From Limnochorda sp. LNt (GTDB lineage: Bacteria > Bacillota > Limnochordia > Limnochordales > Geochordaceae), in contig NZ_CP141614.1 of the NCBI RefSeq assembly GCF_035593265.1, positions 2,108,001-2,172,000 of the forward strand: a stretch of DNA of 64,000 nt, read 5' to 3'. The notes below the pieces were generated by a model. It was not told the origin of the DNA. It ran no database searches and saw only the letters and a list, made by a program, of their open reading frames with translations. Each line of letters opens with the position of its first letter. Positions within the stretch are counted from its first letter, which is position 1. The translations under genes were made by a program, and so were the position numbers. Below, piece by piece: positions 53,503-62,927 of the stretch.

Positions 53503-53514
53503 CCCCCCCCCCCC
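53503..53514 (-). promoter_or_regulatory. 12-G tract as ribosome site of the S41 gene
   Basis: On the coding strand twelve G in a row end 4 bp before the ATG at 53498. The tract would act as the ribosome-binding site. Such homopolymers are prone to slippage, so translation could vary between cells. Confidence 0.5.
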
Positions 53515-53594
53515 TTGACCCGACGGCTCCACGGCGCTCGCCAGCAGCGGCAACCCCGCGTTGGTCGCCCGGCCCCACCCGACCGTGACTCGCC

Positions 53595-54473
53595 TCAGTC
53601 CTCCCGGACGTCGACCAGCGTGCCGGCCAGCGCCTCGAAGAGGGGCAGGCGGTCGCGGAAGGATGCGGCCCGGTCCTGGAAGCTGGCGACCAGCGCCCGC
53701 CCCTCCCACGGCACCATGAGCCGCAGGGTCTGGATGCGGCCCATCACGGTGGGGGCGACGGTGACGGAGCGGTGCACCGCCACGCCGTTGATCGTGGTCC
53801 AGCCAGCCGTCACGACCTCCCAGCGCGACGCCTCGTCGGCAATCGCCATGCGGGCGAAGAGCGCCCCCACGTCCGAGACACCGTACCGGGCAAGCTCCTC
53901 CACCGCCACGCTCAGGCAGGGGTAGGGGTCGTCGTCTCGCTCGGTGTAGAGCTCGAGGACGGTCCCGTCGAGGGACTCCCCCTCGTACCAGCCGCCGGGC
54001 CGCATCAGCCAGTAGGGGCTGTCGGAGAGCGGCAGCGACTTGAGCGCGTCCTCGACGACGACCCCGCCGGGCCCGAGGCCCGTCACCTGCGCCTGCAGCA
54101 GGTAACGGCCCGTCTCACCGGCCGAGTAGGAGTTGACGACGAGCAGGTACTGGCCCGACGACGGGAAGGTGTAGATGATCCGGGCATCCCTCCCGCCGCC
54201 CGAGTCGTCGTCCTCGGCCACCACGTCGCCCTCGGGGCCGACCAGCAACAGGTAGGCGTCGAACTCCGCCCGCAGCACCACCGTCACGGTGCGGCCGACC
54301 CCTCTGCCTACCCATGCGCGCTCCTCCTCCACCCAACCCACCCGAGGAGGGATTCGAGGCGCGTTTCCAGCTCCTGCTTGCTCGCCGGGCGGTCGAGGTT
54401 GACCGGCCCTGGCCCCACCGGATCGGCCACCCGGCCGCCGGGGCGTGCGCCCCACGGTGGTGCGCAGCCGCAA
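53595..54473 (-). CDS. PPC-domain-like protein, N-terminus uncertain
   Basis: The well-supported part contains GRTVTVVLRAEFDAYLLLVG, a GDVVAEDDDSGGGRDARIIY turn and YLLVVNSYSAGETGRYLLQA. This is the pattern of bacterial pre-peptidase C-terminal domains, followed by an unassigned region with SPYWLMRPGGWYEGESLDGT. The first 45 residues from the start at 54473 are Arg/Gly-rich and not protein-like, and no signal peptide is seen, although PPC domains are extracellular. The gene may have lost its beginning next to the permease gene that ends 8 bp upstream. Confidence 0.6.
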   Translation of the reverse strand: MRLRTTVGRTPRRPGGRSGGARAGQPRPPGEQAGAGNAPRIPPRVGWVEEERAWVGRGVGRTVTVVLRAEFDAYLLLVGPEGDVVAEDDDSGGGRDARIIYTFPSSGQYLLVVNSYSAGETGRYLLQAQVTGLGPGGVVVEDALKSLPLSDSPYWLMRPGGWYEGESLDGTVLELYTERDDDPYPCLSVAVEELARYGVSDVGALFARMAIADEASRWEVVTAGWTTINGVAVHRSVTVAPTVMGRIQTLRLMVPWEGRALVASFQDRAASFRDRLPLFEALAGTLVDVRED

Positions 54474-54480
54474 AGCCCGC

Positions 54481-55305
54481 CTACCCCTTGACGGCCCCCG
54501 CCACGACCCCCTTGGTCAGCTGGTTTCGCAGCAGCAGGTAAAAGACGACCATCGGCAGCATCCCGATGACGAGCCCGGCGAACTGCTTGCCGTAGTCCGA
54601 CGACAGCGCTCCCGAGAAGCGCAGGATCCCCACCGGCAGCGACTTAAGGGCGTTGTCGGAGACCAGGACGTTGATGAGCATGAACTCGTTCCACACCCCG
54701 GGGATGGTGACGATGGCGAGGGTGGTCACCACCGGCCGCACCATCGGGAAGACGATGCGCCACAGGATGGTCAGGTACCCGGCCCCGTCCAGCCGAGCCG
54801 ACTCGATGACGGAGTCGGGCAGCCCCTTGATGTACTCCGTGCACAGGTAAACCCCCATCGGCAGCCCCATGGCCGTGTAGACCATGAGCACGCCCAGGCG
54901 GGTGTTGTACAGGTGCGTCCGCGTCGCCATCAGGAAGAGCGGCACCATGATGGACTGGATGGTCAGCAGGATCCCGATGACGAACCCCCCGTACAAGAGC
55001 GGCGTCGCCCGCGACCGCAGCTTGGCGAAGGCGAAGCCCGCCGCCACGGAGAGCACCACGATGGCCGCCGTCGACACGGCCGTGTAGAGCAGGCTGTTGC
55101 CCATCAGCACGTCGAACTGCCCGATCCGCCACGCTTGCACGTAGTTGTCGACCATCCAGCGCCGGGGCAGGCCCAGCCGGTCCAGCTGGAACGCCTGCGT
55201 GGTCTTGAAGGAGCTCATCACGAGCCACACGATGGGGTACGTCGTCATCACCGCGAATGCCCCGAGCCCCAGGTAGGCCAGCCCCTTTGCGACCGCCCGC
55301 GCCAT
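54481..55305 (-). CDS. sugar ABC transporter permease, MalG type (second operon)
   Basis: From ATG 55305 the 274-residue protein has six predicted helices (YLGLGAFAVMTTYPIVWLVM first) and the EAA loop SVIESARLDGAGYLTILWRI. Its ATG shares one base with the stop of the MalF-type permease (TGATG), so the two are co-translated. It is the last transport gene of the ROK-linked operon. Confidence 0.93.
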   Translation of the reverse strand: MARAVAKGLAYLGLGAFAVMTTYPIVWLVMSSFKTTQAFQLDRLGLPRRWMVDNYVQAWRIGQFDVLMGNSLLYTAVSTAAIVVLSVAAGFAFAKLRSRATPLLYGGFVIGILLTIQSIMVPLFLMATRTHLYNTRLGVLMVYTAMGLPMGVYLCTEYIKGLPDSVIESARLDGAGYLTILWRIVFPMVRPVVTTLAIVTIPGVWNEFMLINVLVSDNALKSLPVGILRFSGALSSDYGKQFAGLVIGMLPMVVFYLLLRNQLTKGVVAGAVKG

Positions 55306-56243
55306 CACTCTCGCCCCCCGAAGCGGACCTCGAGCACCCGCAGCAGCACGATGAGCGCCAGGCTCAGCACCACCATGAACGTCGAGATGGCGTTGGCCAG
55401 CGGGTAATCGGGCGCCCCCCTGAACGCCGTGTCGTACATGTACAGCGACAGCACCGACGTGCGTCGGGCGGGGTTGCCCGCTGTCATCGCGAAGATGAGG
55501 TCGAAGCTCTTGAGCGACCCCGAGATGGCCAGGATGGCCGCCGTCACGATGACCCCGGAGAGGCCGGGCACGATGACGTAGCGCATCACCTGGGTCTCGG
55601 TCGCCCCGTCGATCTTGGCCGCCTCGATGACCTGGGGGTCGATCTTCTGCAGGCTGCCGAGGAAGATGATGAGATACGTCCCCGTGTACATCCATAGCAT
55701 GACGAAGAGCACCGGCAGCATCGCGGTCCTCGGATTGAGGAAGAGCGTATTCTCCCACCCGGGGAAGATGGATTGCATCAACGTCGTGAAGGGCCCGTAG
55801 GGGGAGAAGAACGACTGCCACAGGATGCCCACGACGATGGTGGAGATGACCGACGGCAGGTAGATGACGGTCTGGAAGAAGTCCCGCCACCGTACCAGGT
55901 TGCGCCAGAGGACGTACGCCACCACGAAGCCCAACGGGATCTGGCCCAAGAGTGAGATGAGGATGATGTAGACGTTGTTGCGCAGGGAGATCCAGAAGAA
56001 CCGGTCCTGAAACATCCGGACGTAGTGGGTCAGGCCCACGAAGCGGACCGGCGACTCGGCCGAGAGGAGAGGCCCGCCTTGGTAGTCGCTGACGCTGAGG
56101 CCCACCGAGAAGAGCGTCGGAAACGCCACGACGGCCCAGTAGATCAGCACGGCCGGCAAGACCAGGAGCAGGTAGGCGAGGCGCTGCTCCCGATGGGTCG
56201 TTCGCCGCACGTTTCTCTCCCCTCCGCCCATGCCTCGGGCCAT
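55305..56243 (-). CDS. sugar ABC transporter permease, MalF type (second operon)
   Basis: The 312-residue protein has a basic N-terminus, six predicted helices (LAYLLLVLPAVLIYWAVVAF first) and the EAA loop EAAKIDGATETQVMRYVIVP. The start at 56243 is the longest; a later start is possible. It lies between the binding protein gene and the second permease. An inverted repeat separates it from the binding protein gene. Confidence 0.93.
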   Translation of the reverse strand: MARGMGGGERNVRRTTHREQRLAYLLLVLPAVLIYWAVVAFPTLFSVGLSVSDYQGGPLLSAESPVRFVGLTHYVRMFQDRFFWISLRNNVYIILISLLGQIPLGFVVAYVLWRNLVRWRDFFQTVIYLPSVISTIVVGILWQSFFSPYGPFTTLMQSIFPGWENTLFLNPRTAMLPVLFVMLWMYTGTYLIIFLGSLQKIDPQVIEAAKIDGATETQVMRYVIVPGLSGVIVTAAILAISGSLKSFDLIFAMTAGNPARRTSVLSLYMYDTAFRGAPDYPLANAISTFMVVLSLALIVLLRVLEVRFGGRE

Positions 56244-56253
56244 GCAGGAGGCG

Positions 56254-56284
56254 GCGGGCCGCCACCCGAGACGTGACGGCCCGC
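56254..56284 (-). terminator. intercistronic hairpin between binding-protein and permease genes
   Basis: GCGGGCCGCCAC (56254-56265) pairs with GTGACGGCCCGC (56273-56284) with one mismatch, loop of 7. Such hairpins between binding-protein and permease genes often protect the upstream message or lower read-through, giving more binding protein than permease. Confidence 0.55.
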
Positions 56285-56306
56285 GCCCGCCCCCTTGCTG
56301 CTGCCC

Positions 56307-57635
56307 TTACCGCGAAGCCCTCCACGCCTCCAGGGCCCGCTGCACGGAGGCGGCCACTTGCTCCGGCGTCGAGAGCCCCAGCCCTATCTCCTGCAGCCCC
56401 ACGTTGAGCGGCCCGTAGACCTGCGCGTCGAGGACGTTGTCGAGCACGTAGGTCCCGCCCACCCGCTCGTAGAAGCGGGCGCGCTCCTGGGCCAAGGGCT
56501 CGAGGCGGTCGCTGGTGACGTTCTTGCGGGAGGGGAAGGCCGCACCCGTCTCGAGCCGGATCCGCTGCACCTCGGGCGACGTGAGCCACTGGATGAGGCG
56601 CCACGCCGCTCGCTCCTTGGCCGACCCCGCCGGGATGCTGGCGCTCATGGCGAAGCCGACGCCCGGCACCATGGACGTGGTGCGGTGCACCACCTCGCCC
56701 GGTATCGCCGGGAAGACCGTCAGGACGAACTCGTGCTGCCGGTCGGGCGGGATGAGGGCCTCCCCGGTGGTGGGGTCGGTGAGGAAGTTGCTCGTCTTCC
56801 AGTCGCCGTCCACCAGGAAGGGCGCCCGTCCCGACGCGAACAGCCCGTTGACCTCGTTGTACGAGGTCTGGAAGATGCGCCGGTTGAGGACCCCGTCGTC
56901 GAAGAGCGACCGGTAGAAGCGCAGCGCCCGCACGAAGGGCTCGTCGGTGAAACGGGCCTGCCCGGCCAGCACCCGGTCGATGAAGTCGTCGCCGGCGAGG
57001 CGCCCCACGATCATGCTGAACAGCGTCGACTGCACCACCCAGTCGTCCTGCGCCCCCATCAGGATGACGTCCTTGCCGGCAGCCCGAAGGGCCGGCACCA
57101 TGGCCTTGAGCTCCTCGTAGGTCGTCGGCACGGGCAGCCCCAGGCTGTCGAGCAGGCCCTTGTTGACGTAGAGGACGTGGGTGGCGGTGATGGCGATGGG
57201 CAGCTCGGCCAGGTAGCCACCCGCCTGCGGGGCGAGGGCTGCCTCGTGGAACTCCCGCGCCATGTCCCCGAGGAATGGCGTCAGATCCTTGACGAGGCGC
57301 TTGGTGTGCAGCGTGCTCGAGCGCCCGCCGGGCCACATGTAGATGACGTCGGGCAATCGGCCGGCGGCCGCGTAGGCCTCCAGCTTCTGGTGGAAGGGTT
57401 CGCCGAACATGTCCTCGCGCTCGAGGATGATGTCGGGGTTGGCGCGTTCGAAGGCCTTCCAGACCTCTTCGATCTCCCGGTGGGCCGCCGGACTCGTGGC
57501 ATCCAGGTAGTTGTAGACCGTGAGGCGGATGGGCTGGTTGGACCCGGCGGATGCAACGGGTACCAGGGTGGCCACGAGGGCCACCAGCGACGCCATGGCG
57601 ACGAAACCCTTGACGAGGCCTCTGTCGAGACGCAC
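56307..57635 (-). CDS. extracellular sugar-binding protein of an ABC transporter
   Basis: The 442-residue protein has a signal peptide (FVAMASLVALVATLVPVASA) without a lipobox Cys, so it may be released by signal peptidase I and held in another way. The mature part has the family 1 layout: LTVYNYLDATSPAAHREIEE, LPDVIYMWPGGRSSTLHTKR and VPGVGFAMSASIPAGSAKER. It starts a binding protein, permease, permease series after the ROK regulator gene, 131 bp downstream of that gene. Confidence 0.92.
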   Translation of the reverse strand: MRLDRGLVKGFVAMASLVALVATLVPVASAGSNQPIRLTVYNYLDATSPAAHREIEEVWKAFERANPDIILEREDMFGEPFHQKLEAYAAAGRLPDVIYMWPGGRSSTLHTKRLVKDLTPFLGDMAREFHEAALAPQAGGYLAELPIAITATHVLYVNKGLLDSLGLPVPTTYEELKAMVPALRAAGKDVILMGAQDDWVVQSTLFSMIVGRLAGDDFIDRVLAGQARFTDEPFVRALRFYRSLFDDGVLNRRIFQTSYNEVNGLFASGRAPFLVDGDWKTSNFLTDPTTGEALIPPDRQHEFVLTVFPAIPGEVVHRTTSMVPGVGFAMSASIPAGSAKERAAWRLIQWLTSPEVQRIRLETGAAFPSRKNVTSDRLEPLAQERARFYERVGGTYVLDNVLDAQVYGPLNVGLQEIGLGLSTPEQVAASVQRALEAWRASR

Positions 57636-57766
57636 GGAACTCTCCCCCTCTCGAAGCGTCCGATGCCGTCAGCCAAGACCGATCCACGGCGGACGGGCGC
57701 GCTCGCCGCCTGGTCGCTCGCCGGTCGCGGGGCGCCGCCCGCCGGTCGCCGGTCGCCGTGTCCCAC

Positions 57767-59110
57767 CTACCCGCTCTCCCTATCTGCTCCCGTACCCGCT
57801 CCTCTGACCGCCTCCTCTCCTTGGTCCCGTGACGTCTGCGGCCCTCCGGCTGCGCCCGGGGCGGGCGCCGGCCGCCACGACGACAGGTCGATGGCCCCGG
57901 GGCTGAACCACCGATCCACCACGAACCCGATGGCACCCAGCAGCTCGGAGTCGTCCCCCAGGCTGGAGCCCCGTATCGTGACGGGCATGTGCAGGCCCGT
58001 GCGCTGAGCGGTGGCCTGGTGGCGGGCCTCGATGGTCTGGAGGAAGTCGCCGCCGATCTGACCCCAGACGCCCCCGATGACGACCATCTGGAGGTCGAGC
58101 AGCATGCCGGCGTACACCACCGCGTGCGCCAGCGCCGACGCCGCCTCGTCGACCAGCTGGCGGGCCACGGGGTCGCCCGCCTGAGCGCGTTGGAAGAAGG
58201 CAGGTTTGTCGACCGCCTGGCCCGTGCGGTGGCGGTAGCGCTCCAGCACGTCCTGGAGGTTGACGTAGGTCTCCAGGCATCCGGCGTGACCACAACGGCA
58301 CGGGTGCCCGTGCTCCACGACGGTGACGTGCCCGATCTCGCCCGCCATCCCGCGCGGGCCCGAGATGAGGCGGCCGTCGACGAGGATGCCGGCGCCCACG
58401 CCCGCCTCGGTCTTGAGGAACATGAGCGTCTCGTGACGGGGCGCCGGGCCGAACCAGAGCTCGGCCATGGCGGCGGCGTTGGCATCGTTTTGGACGACGA
58501 CGGGCAGCCCCAGGAGTCGCTCGAGCCGCTCGGCGGCCGGCACGTCCCGCCAGCCCAGGTTGACGGAGCGGACCACCACGCCCCTGCCGGCGTCCACGAC
58601 CCCCGCCACGCCGACGCCAACGCCCAGGACGCGGCGCCGGTCGACGCCTGCCTGGCGGATGAGCCCGTCGAGCTCCCGGGCCAGCTCCCGGATGAGCCCC
58701 TCGGGCTCGAGGTCGAAGGGCGGGTAGGCGCGCCTCCCGAGGGGCGCCCCCCGCAGGTCGCTGAGAAGGCACGAGACGCGGTCACGTTGGACCTGCACGC
58801 CGACGGCGTAGAGCTTGGCCTCGTCGATCTGGAGCAGCACGGGGCGTCGCCCGCCGGTCGACTCGCCCCGACGCACCTCGACGACGAGGCCGCGCTCGAT
58901 GAGGCGGGCCACGATGCGGGAGACGGTCGGCGGGCTCATCCCCGTCAGGCGGGTCAGCCGGGCTCGCGAGCACGGCCCCTCGCGGTGGAGCGTCCGCAGG
59001 ATGGCGGCGGCGTTGAGGGATCGCAGCAGGCTGGTGCCGCTGGCCGCGGCGCGGACAGCTGCAGAGCGGGGGCGCTTACTTTGTTGTCGACTGTCATGAT
59101 TGTGCGCCAT
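57767..59110 (-). CDS. ROK-family regulator (NagC/XylR type)
   Basis: From ATG 59110 the protein (447 residues) has an N-terminal winged helix (AAILRTLHREGPCSRARLTR, then LTGMSPPTVSRIVARLIERG) and a ROK domain with the ATPase-like strands VLGVGVGVAGVVD, NDANAAAMAELWFGP, the zinc motif CRCGHAGCLE and GIGGVWGQ-like end (VVIGGVWGQIGGDFLQ). It probably represses the downstream transporter operon until a sugar binds. An in-frame start at 59137 adds nine residues. The C-terminal tail after the fold is Gly/Pro-rich. Confidence 0.92.
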   Translation of the reverse strand: MAHNHDSRQQSKRPRSAAVRAAASGTSLLRSLNAAAILRTLHREGPCSRARLTRLTGMSPPTVSRIVARLIERGLVVEVRRGESTGGRRPVLLQIDEAKLYAVGVQVQRDRVSCLLSDLRGAPLGRRAYPPFDLEPEGLIRELARELDGLIRQAGVDRRRVLGVGVGVAGVVDAGRGVVVRSVNLGWRDVPAAERLERLLGLPVVVQNDANAAAMAELWFGPAPRHETLMFLKTEAGVGAGILVDGRLISGPRGMAGEIGHVTVVEHGHPCRCGHAGCLETYVNLQDVLERYRHRTGQAVDKPAFFQRAQAGDPVARQLVDEAASALAHAVVYAGMLLDLQMVVIGGVWGQIGGDFLQTIEARHQATAQRTGLHMPVTIRGSSLGDDSELLGAIGFVVDRWFSPGAIDLSSWRPAPAPGAAGGPQTSRDQGEEAVRGAGTGADRESG

Positions 59111-59568
59111 GGCGCGGACCTCACGGCACAGGCTCATATCCCATTCTTAAAGCGTTTGTCCCGTCCGACACGCATTGGCGCGCCGAGCAGGTAAGTTTCA
59201 GTCTGCAACATCTCAGGCCCACATTACCACGCCCGCCGTCTTCTTGCAAGCCCTTTCCGTCGATGAAGCCGAAGGGCTGGCGGCACGTGCGGGCGCCGGC
59301 GGGCGCTGACGGGCGCCGACGCGCGCCGACGGGGCCCCGCGAAGGTGACCGTCGGCCCTACGGGGGTCGCGATGGGTGCGGGTTCGCGAGAGTAGGGGTC
59401 TTTAAATAGGTATTTAAATTCCGCCGGGTGTCGAGACCGATACCCCCTGCACCGCCCGCGCCCCGCCGACCGCCGCTTGCGGCGCCTCGTGGGACGGTGG
59501 CGGCACGGCGCGGCGCCCGGAGGCGCCACGGACAGGGAGCGCCGGCGAGGGAGGCGCTGGCGGCGCCC
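59111..59568. other. intergenic region with the lone end of element E
   Basis: No gene. It holds the ROK promoter region (an AT-rich GGATATGAG-type stretch near 59140) and the AT-rich palindrome at 59401. The part right of it is GC-rich and without the TTTCAACG-type palindrome. Confidence 0.4.
59401..59422. repeat. AT-rich end of element family, copy E (no right end)
   Basis: TTTAAATAGGTATTTAAATT followed by CC matches the left end of A-D. No TTTCAACGATCGTTGAAA-like partner is found in the following gap before the M28 gene ends at 59569. Confidence 0.7.
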
Positions 59569-61428
59569 TCATAACGCTGCCAGCGCCTCGACCAGCCGCC
59601 TCGCCTCCCGCAGGCCGTAGACCACGCGGTTGCGGCCCCTCACCAGCGAGTTGGTCGCGAAGAAGGCCTCGACGCTCTCCTCGGGCGACTCCGCCAGTCG
59701 CTCCGCCGCCACCGCCAGGTCCGGCAGCGGCGGGACCGGCAGGGCCGGATCCTGCCGGAATGCGCCCTCCCGGGCGAAGTGCAGCCGCACCAGGATGCGG
59801 CTGACCTTCATCAGCGTCTCGTTGAGGGGCCCGACGCCGATCCGCCCCGCCTGGCGCGCCGTCTCCATCGACTCGAGCGCGGCCTCGAGCCGGTCGAGTT
59901 CGTCGAAGACGCCGTCCAGCACCGACCTCGCCGCCGGCCGGCCTTCCAGCTTCCTCGCGTACGCTTGCGCCGCCTGACGCATGTCGGCCACCGCCGCCCG
60001 CACGTCCAGCGGCAACACTTCCGCATTGGCCAGTCGCCACACGGCAAGGGCGTAGATGCGGGTGTCCCGCACCAGCAGCTCCCGGTCGGCCACCTCCAGA
60101 TCGTCGTCCTCGGTGTGCCACTCGACGTTGCCGCCACACCCGCCCACGCCGTAGTAGCCCTTCGCCCGCCGGATCTCTTCGGGCATCGTCGACGAGAGCA
60201 TGAAGGCCGCGCTGATCCCCAGGTTGTTGAAGGAGTAGTCGCCCGCACGGGGCGGCCGCCCGCCCCCGACCTCCTGCCCCGTCAGGTCCCGCACGACCTC
60301 CTTGACCAGCCCCTCCAGCTCCGGCGTCCACGACACGTCTTGGAGCACCTCGGCCCACCGGCAGCCGGGGGAGTCGCAGTTGACGTGCGCCACGCACCGC
60401 TCGGCCAGCTCCACCCCAAAGGCGTCGGCGTACCACGTCGAGCCGGCGTAGCGCCCCTGGGAGTGCCCCGGCCACCAGGCCACCCGCACGCTGCGCCGCA
60501 GCGCCGCCCGGTGCTGCCAGAGCGCCCGGGCGATCTCCAGCAGCGCGCCGTCCCCTACCGCGTTGTCGCCGACCCCGACGTGCCACGAGTCGAGGTGCCC
60601 GTGCAGCAGCACGAACCGCTCCGGCTCCACCGCCCCCGGGATGGTGGCCACCACCACGGGGCACGGATACAGCCCCTCCTCCAGGCGGGTCACCACCGTC
60701 ACCTCGAGCCGGCGCCCGCCCCCCGCCGCCTCCCGGGCGGCCGCCGCCAGGCGCTCGCCGTCGGAGCGACTGACCGCCGCCACCGCCAGCTTGGGCCGCC
60801 GGTGCTGGTTGTCCAGGTCGGGCCCGCCCCAGACGGGCGTGCAGATGGCCTCGTGGATGCGCTCCCCCGGGCTGATGAAGATGGCCGCTACCGCACCTCG
60901 GGCCTCCAGGTCGGTCACCTTCTGCGGCAGGGGCAGCCCCTCGGTGAGGGCGACCGCGCCCTCCAGGTCACGCCGCCCGCTTCCATCCAACCCTGACTCG
61001 AAGAGATCCGCGCTCCCCCGGGCGAACCCCGACGGGACGTAGACGAGCGGGCCCCGCCGCCCGCCGGGCCCGGTGGAGGCCGAGAAGGACGGGGTCTTGG
61101 CCCGGATGGCCGCCTGGCCCGGCGCATCCACCCGCACCTCGGCCCCTCTCGGCAGGCTCAGGTAGAGGGTCGGCGTGTAGACCTCGACCGGCACGCCGGC
61201 CTCCCGCAGGCGCTCGACGACGTACCGGGCAGCTCTGCGCTCGTCTTCGCTGCCCGACTCCCGCACCAGCGTGGCGAACCGCTCCACCAGCCGCCACGCC
61301 TCGTCGCCGGTGATGCTGGCCATCAACGCCCGCTCGTCCGGGCTCAGTCGGCGCCACTCTCGTGGGGTCGTATCGTCTTGTCTCTCCCGACTCACCTGCG
61401 TCGTCTCGTTGCTTCGCATCGGCTGCAT
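59569..61428 (-). CDS. M28-family peptidase-like protein
   Basis: The 619-residue protein has a PA-like insert region (ALTEGLPLPQKVTDLEARGA) and the M28 metal motifs: RFVLLHGHLDSWHVGVGDNA with His-Asp and Asp, WWPGHSQGRYAGS where EE is normally expected, HVNCDSPG and later FNNLGISAAFML and NVEWHTEDDDLE with a late His. The usual Glu-Glu pair is replaced by GHSQG, so catalysis needs checking. The ATG at 61428 follows GAGGCAGG; 61419 is an alternative. It comes 26 bp after the M20 gene in one operon. Confidence 0.82.
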   Translation of the reverse strand: MQPMRSNETTQVSRERQDDTTPREWRRLSPDERALMASITGDEAWRLVERFATLVRESGSEDERRAARYVVERLREAGVPVEVYTPTLYLSLPRGAEVRVDAPGQAAIRAKTPSFSASTGPGGRRGPLVYVPSGFARGSADLFESGLDGSGRRDLEGAVALTEGLPLPQKVTDLEARGAVAAIFISPGERIHEAICTPVWGGPDLDNQHRRPKLAVAAVSRSDGERLAAAAREAAGGGRRLEVTVVTRLEEGLYPCPVVVATIPGAVEPERFVLLHGHLDSWHVGVGDNAVGDGALLEIARALWQHRAALRRSVRVAWWPGHSQGRYAGSTWYADAFGVELAERCVAHVNCDSPGCRWAEVLQDVSWTPELEGLVKEVVRDLTGQEVGGGRPPRAGDYSFNNLGISAAFMLSSTMPEEIRRAKGYYGVGGCGGNVEWHTEDDDLEVADRELLVRDTRIYALAVWRLANAEVLPLDVRAAVADMRQAAQAYARKLEGRPAARSVLDGVFDELDRLEAALESMETARQAGRIGVGPLNETLMKVSRILVRLHFAREGAFRQDPALPVPPLPDLAVAAERLAESPEESVEAFFATNSLVRGRNRVVYGLREARRLVEALAAL

Positions 61429-61454
61429 CGCCTGCCTCGCGTCGCCTCGCCCCG

Positions 61455-62927
61455 TCACCCGGCCGCACGCTCCCCCCGCGGCTGCCCCAGTCGCCTCGCC
61501 AGCCCGTGCAGCCACCGCACCATCGAAATCTCGAAGTCCAGCACGCCCTGGACCGTGCAGTACTCGTCGGTGGAGTGCTGGCGCCCCCCGTGGCCCATGC
61601 CGCCCGTCACGTACGGCATCCCCAGCACCCGTTCGAAGACGTAGTACGGCGCCGAGCCCGGGTTGAGGGGCCACACCTGCGGCGGCGCCCCCATCTCCTG
61701 GTACGTCTCCACCATCGCCTGCACCGCCGGCTCGTGCAGGCTCACCTTGGACCACGGATAGGTGTTGAGCACCCGCATCTCGATGTCGGCGTAGCCGTGC
61801 CGGTCCAGGTGCGCCCGGATGGCCTGCGCCACCCGCTCCGGGTCCATCCGGGGCACCAGGCGCACGTCCATCTTGGCCAGCGCGCGGTGCGGCAGCAGCG
61901 TCTTGGTGCCCTCGCCGACGTATCCGCCCACGATGCCGTCGATGTTGAGCTGCGGCTGGGCAAACAGCCGCTCCCACAGCGGCAGCCCCCGCAGCCCGCC
62001 CTTGAAGCGCCGCACGTGCTCGAACGCCATGAACGGCCGCTCGTCGAGCCGCCCGCTGGCCACCTGCTCCTCGAGCAGCCGGCGCTCCTCCTCGGGCAAC
62101 GGCTCGGCGCCATCGAAGAAGCCCTCGACGCGCACCTGCTCGTCGGCGTCGACCATCGTGGCCAGGGCCTGCACCAGCCGCCACGCCGGGTTGGCCACCC
62201 AGGCGTTGTAGGAGCCGTGGATGCCCCGCTCGGTGGGCCCGCCCCAGTCGCCGCCGCGGCACTCGAGCTCGAAGTAGACGATGCCCTTGGTGCCCAGGGT
62301 CAGCCAGGGCACGCCCTCCTCGTCCTGGCTGAAGAAGGGGAAGAGCACCGCCTGCGCCGCCTTGAGCTCCCCGGCGTGCGCCTCGACGAAGGGCAGGAAG
62401 TGCCGGCTGCCCATCTCCTCCTCGCCCTCGATGGCGAAGATGAGGTTGACGGGCAGCCGCCCGGCCGCCGCCTGATACCCGGCCACCGCCCGGAAGAAGG
62501 CGGCCAGCGGCCCCTTGGTGTTGACCGCGCCCCGTGCGATGATGCTGGGGCCCAGCCGGGGCAGCTCCCGGATCTCGGCGCCCCAGGGATCCGAGCTCCA
62601 GTTGGGCTCGTCGGCCGGCATCACGTCGTACATGCCGTAGACCAGCACCGTGTGGGGCGCCCCCTGGTCGAGTCGCCCGTAGACGATGGGATGCCCCGCC
62701 GTGGGCACCACTCGCGCCTGTCCGCCCAGGGCCCGCACGAAGCCGGCCACCTGTTCGGCCGTCTCCTGGATGCCCTCGCCCGTGTAGCTGACGCTGGGCG
62801 TGCGCAGGAAGGCGCGCACCGCCTCCAGGTCCTCGCGGAAATGGGCCCGCAGGTGCTCGATGACACGCTCGATGACTGGCTCGTCGAATCGCTCGTGGAC
62901 CCCGTCGTTGACTCGCTCGTCGCTCAT
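61455..62927 (-). CDS. M20-family peptidase
   Basis: The 490-residue protein has the M20 pattern: TVLVYGMYDVMPADEPNWSS (Met-Tyr where His is usual in HYDVxP), ARGAVNTKGPLAAFF, VNLIFAIEGEEEMGS with the Glu pair, and a late GGMGHGGRQHSTDEYC metal region. The first zinc His of the HxD motif is replaced by Met, though the Asp is kept. M20 enzymes cut dipeptides or amide bonds. Its ATG overlaps the stop of the binding protein gene by 4 bp. Confidence 0.88.
   Translation of the reverse strand: MSDERVNDGVHERFDEPVIERVIEHLRAHFREDLEAVRAFLRTPSVSYTGEGIQETAEQVAGFVRALGGQARVVPTAGHPIVYGRLDQGAPHTVLVYGMYDVMPADEPNWSSDPWGAEIRELPRLGPSIIARGAVNTKGPLAAFFRAVAGYQAAAGRLPVNLIFAIEGEEEMGSRHFLPFVEAHAGELKAAQAVLFPFFSQDEEGVPWLTLGTKGIVYFELECRGGDWGGPTERGIHGSYNAWVANPAWRLVQALATMVDADEQVRVEGFFDGAEPLPEEERRLLEEQVASGRLDERPFMAFEHVRRFKGGLRGLPLWERLFAQPQLNIDGIVGGYVGEGTKTLLPHRALAKMDVRLVPRMDPERVAQAIRAHLDRHGYADIEMRVLNTYPWSKVSLHEPAVQAMVETYQEMGAPPQVWPLNPGSAPYYVFERVLGMPYVTGGMGHGGRQHSTDEYCTVQGVLDFEISMVRWLHGLARRLGQPRGERAAG

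Noticed and set aside
54481-58785. A 1434-codon minus-strand frame spanning several genes
   Set aside because: It runs out of frame through the ROK, binding-protein and first permease genes and coincides with a real gene only at its 3' end, where the second permease (from ATG 55305) is annotated separately.
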